From assembly GCF_014204535.1 (NCBI RefSeq), contig NZ_JACHLR010000004.1, positions 124,001 to 188,000 on the forward strand: a stretch of 64,000 nt of DNA, in the 5' to 3' direction. Position numbers and translations under genes: made by a program. The stretch comes from Novosphingobium chloroacetimidivorans (GTDB lineage Bacteria; Pseudomonadota; Alphaproteobacteria; Sphingomonadales; Sphingomonadaceae). Below, one piece after another: positions 63,939 to 64,000 of this stretch; position 1 is the first letter of the stretch; the number at the start of each line of letters is the position of its first letter. The notes beneath the pieces are model-generated. The model was not told where the DNA came from. It made no database searches and was given only the letters and a program-made list of their open reading frames with translations.

Positions 63939-64000
63939 CCAGAGCACGACCAGGCCGTCCTCCGCTCGTGCGATCTAAGCTGGCTCACGAGAAGGCGCAC

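Overview
The window is a high-GC, gene-dense alphaproteobacterial chromosome segment. The best inference is a sphingomonad (Novosphingobium-like). The reasons are two TonB-dependent receptors, sphingomonad-style housekeeping genes (rpmB, tadA, nadC, purD, xseA, DUF2093), a tyrosine/homogentisate operon and short intergenic palindromes. No species marker (rRNA) is present.

Region 1 (about 1-29.8 kb) is a large, apparently co-regulated catabolic locus. On the minus strand (7.2 to 2.2 kb) lie two paralogous IclR regulators, a secreted DUF885 protein and a secreted amidohydrolase. On the plus strand is a TonB receptor, followed by secreted M14 carboxypeptidase, RidA-like, amidohydrolase and M1 aminopeptidase genes (7.4-17.5 kb). 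A second plus-strand unit (17.6-29.8 kb) encodes an MFS importer, hydantoinase/oxoprolinase subunits A and B, an RraA-like protein, a class I aminotransferase, an SDR with a non-canonical active site, a CocE-type hydrolase, a Leu/Phe-type dehydrogenase and an APC amino-acid permease. A propeller-amidohydrolase fusion enters from the left edge. My reading is an uptake-and-dismantling system for a peptide-like, lactam-like or N-blocked compound: the receptor brings it in, exported hydrolases trim it, MFS/APC carriers move pieces into the cytoplasm, and ring-opening, transamination and oxidation follow. The substrate is not determinable from sequence. Three related operator-like sites (6353-6379, 7318-7344, 17560-17573), plus a half-site at 7261-7277, sit before the three divisions of this locus and suggest one IclR regulon.

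Region 2 (29.8-36.3 kb) is a minus-strand tyrosine catabolic operon: aromatic aminotransferase, hppD, hmgA, fahA, maiA and a small Rieske ferredoxin, with overlapping or nearly touching genes. An Lrp/AsnC regulator is divergent from it across a control region with two perfect inverted repeats.

Region 3 (36.3-42.5 kb) looks eroded. It holds an orphan coding remnant, a MASE1 sensor kinase cut off just after its phospho-acceptor box, an intact PepSY protein plus siderophore receptor pair, and a 3-mercaptopyruvate sulfurtransferase remnant with an internal amber stop next to tRNA-Gly(TCC).

Region 4 (42.8-64 kb) is mostly core genome: malonyl-CoA decarboxylase, a DEAD-box helicase with a long structured leader, a sterol-desaturase-like hydroxylase with DUF2141, an MFS exporter, a PAS protein, a BepA-like M48 protease, a DsbA-like protein, a LytS/LytTR two-component pair, dctA, nadC, an RNase T2, tadA, rpmB, a phytase-like esterase, an M23 lipoprotein, DUF2093, xseA, purD and a small membrane protein. 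Three families of intergenic palindromes are interspersed, including a 54-nt perfect hairpin.
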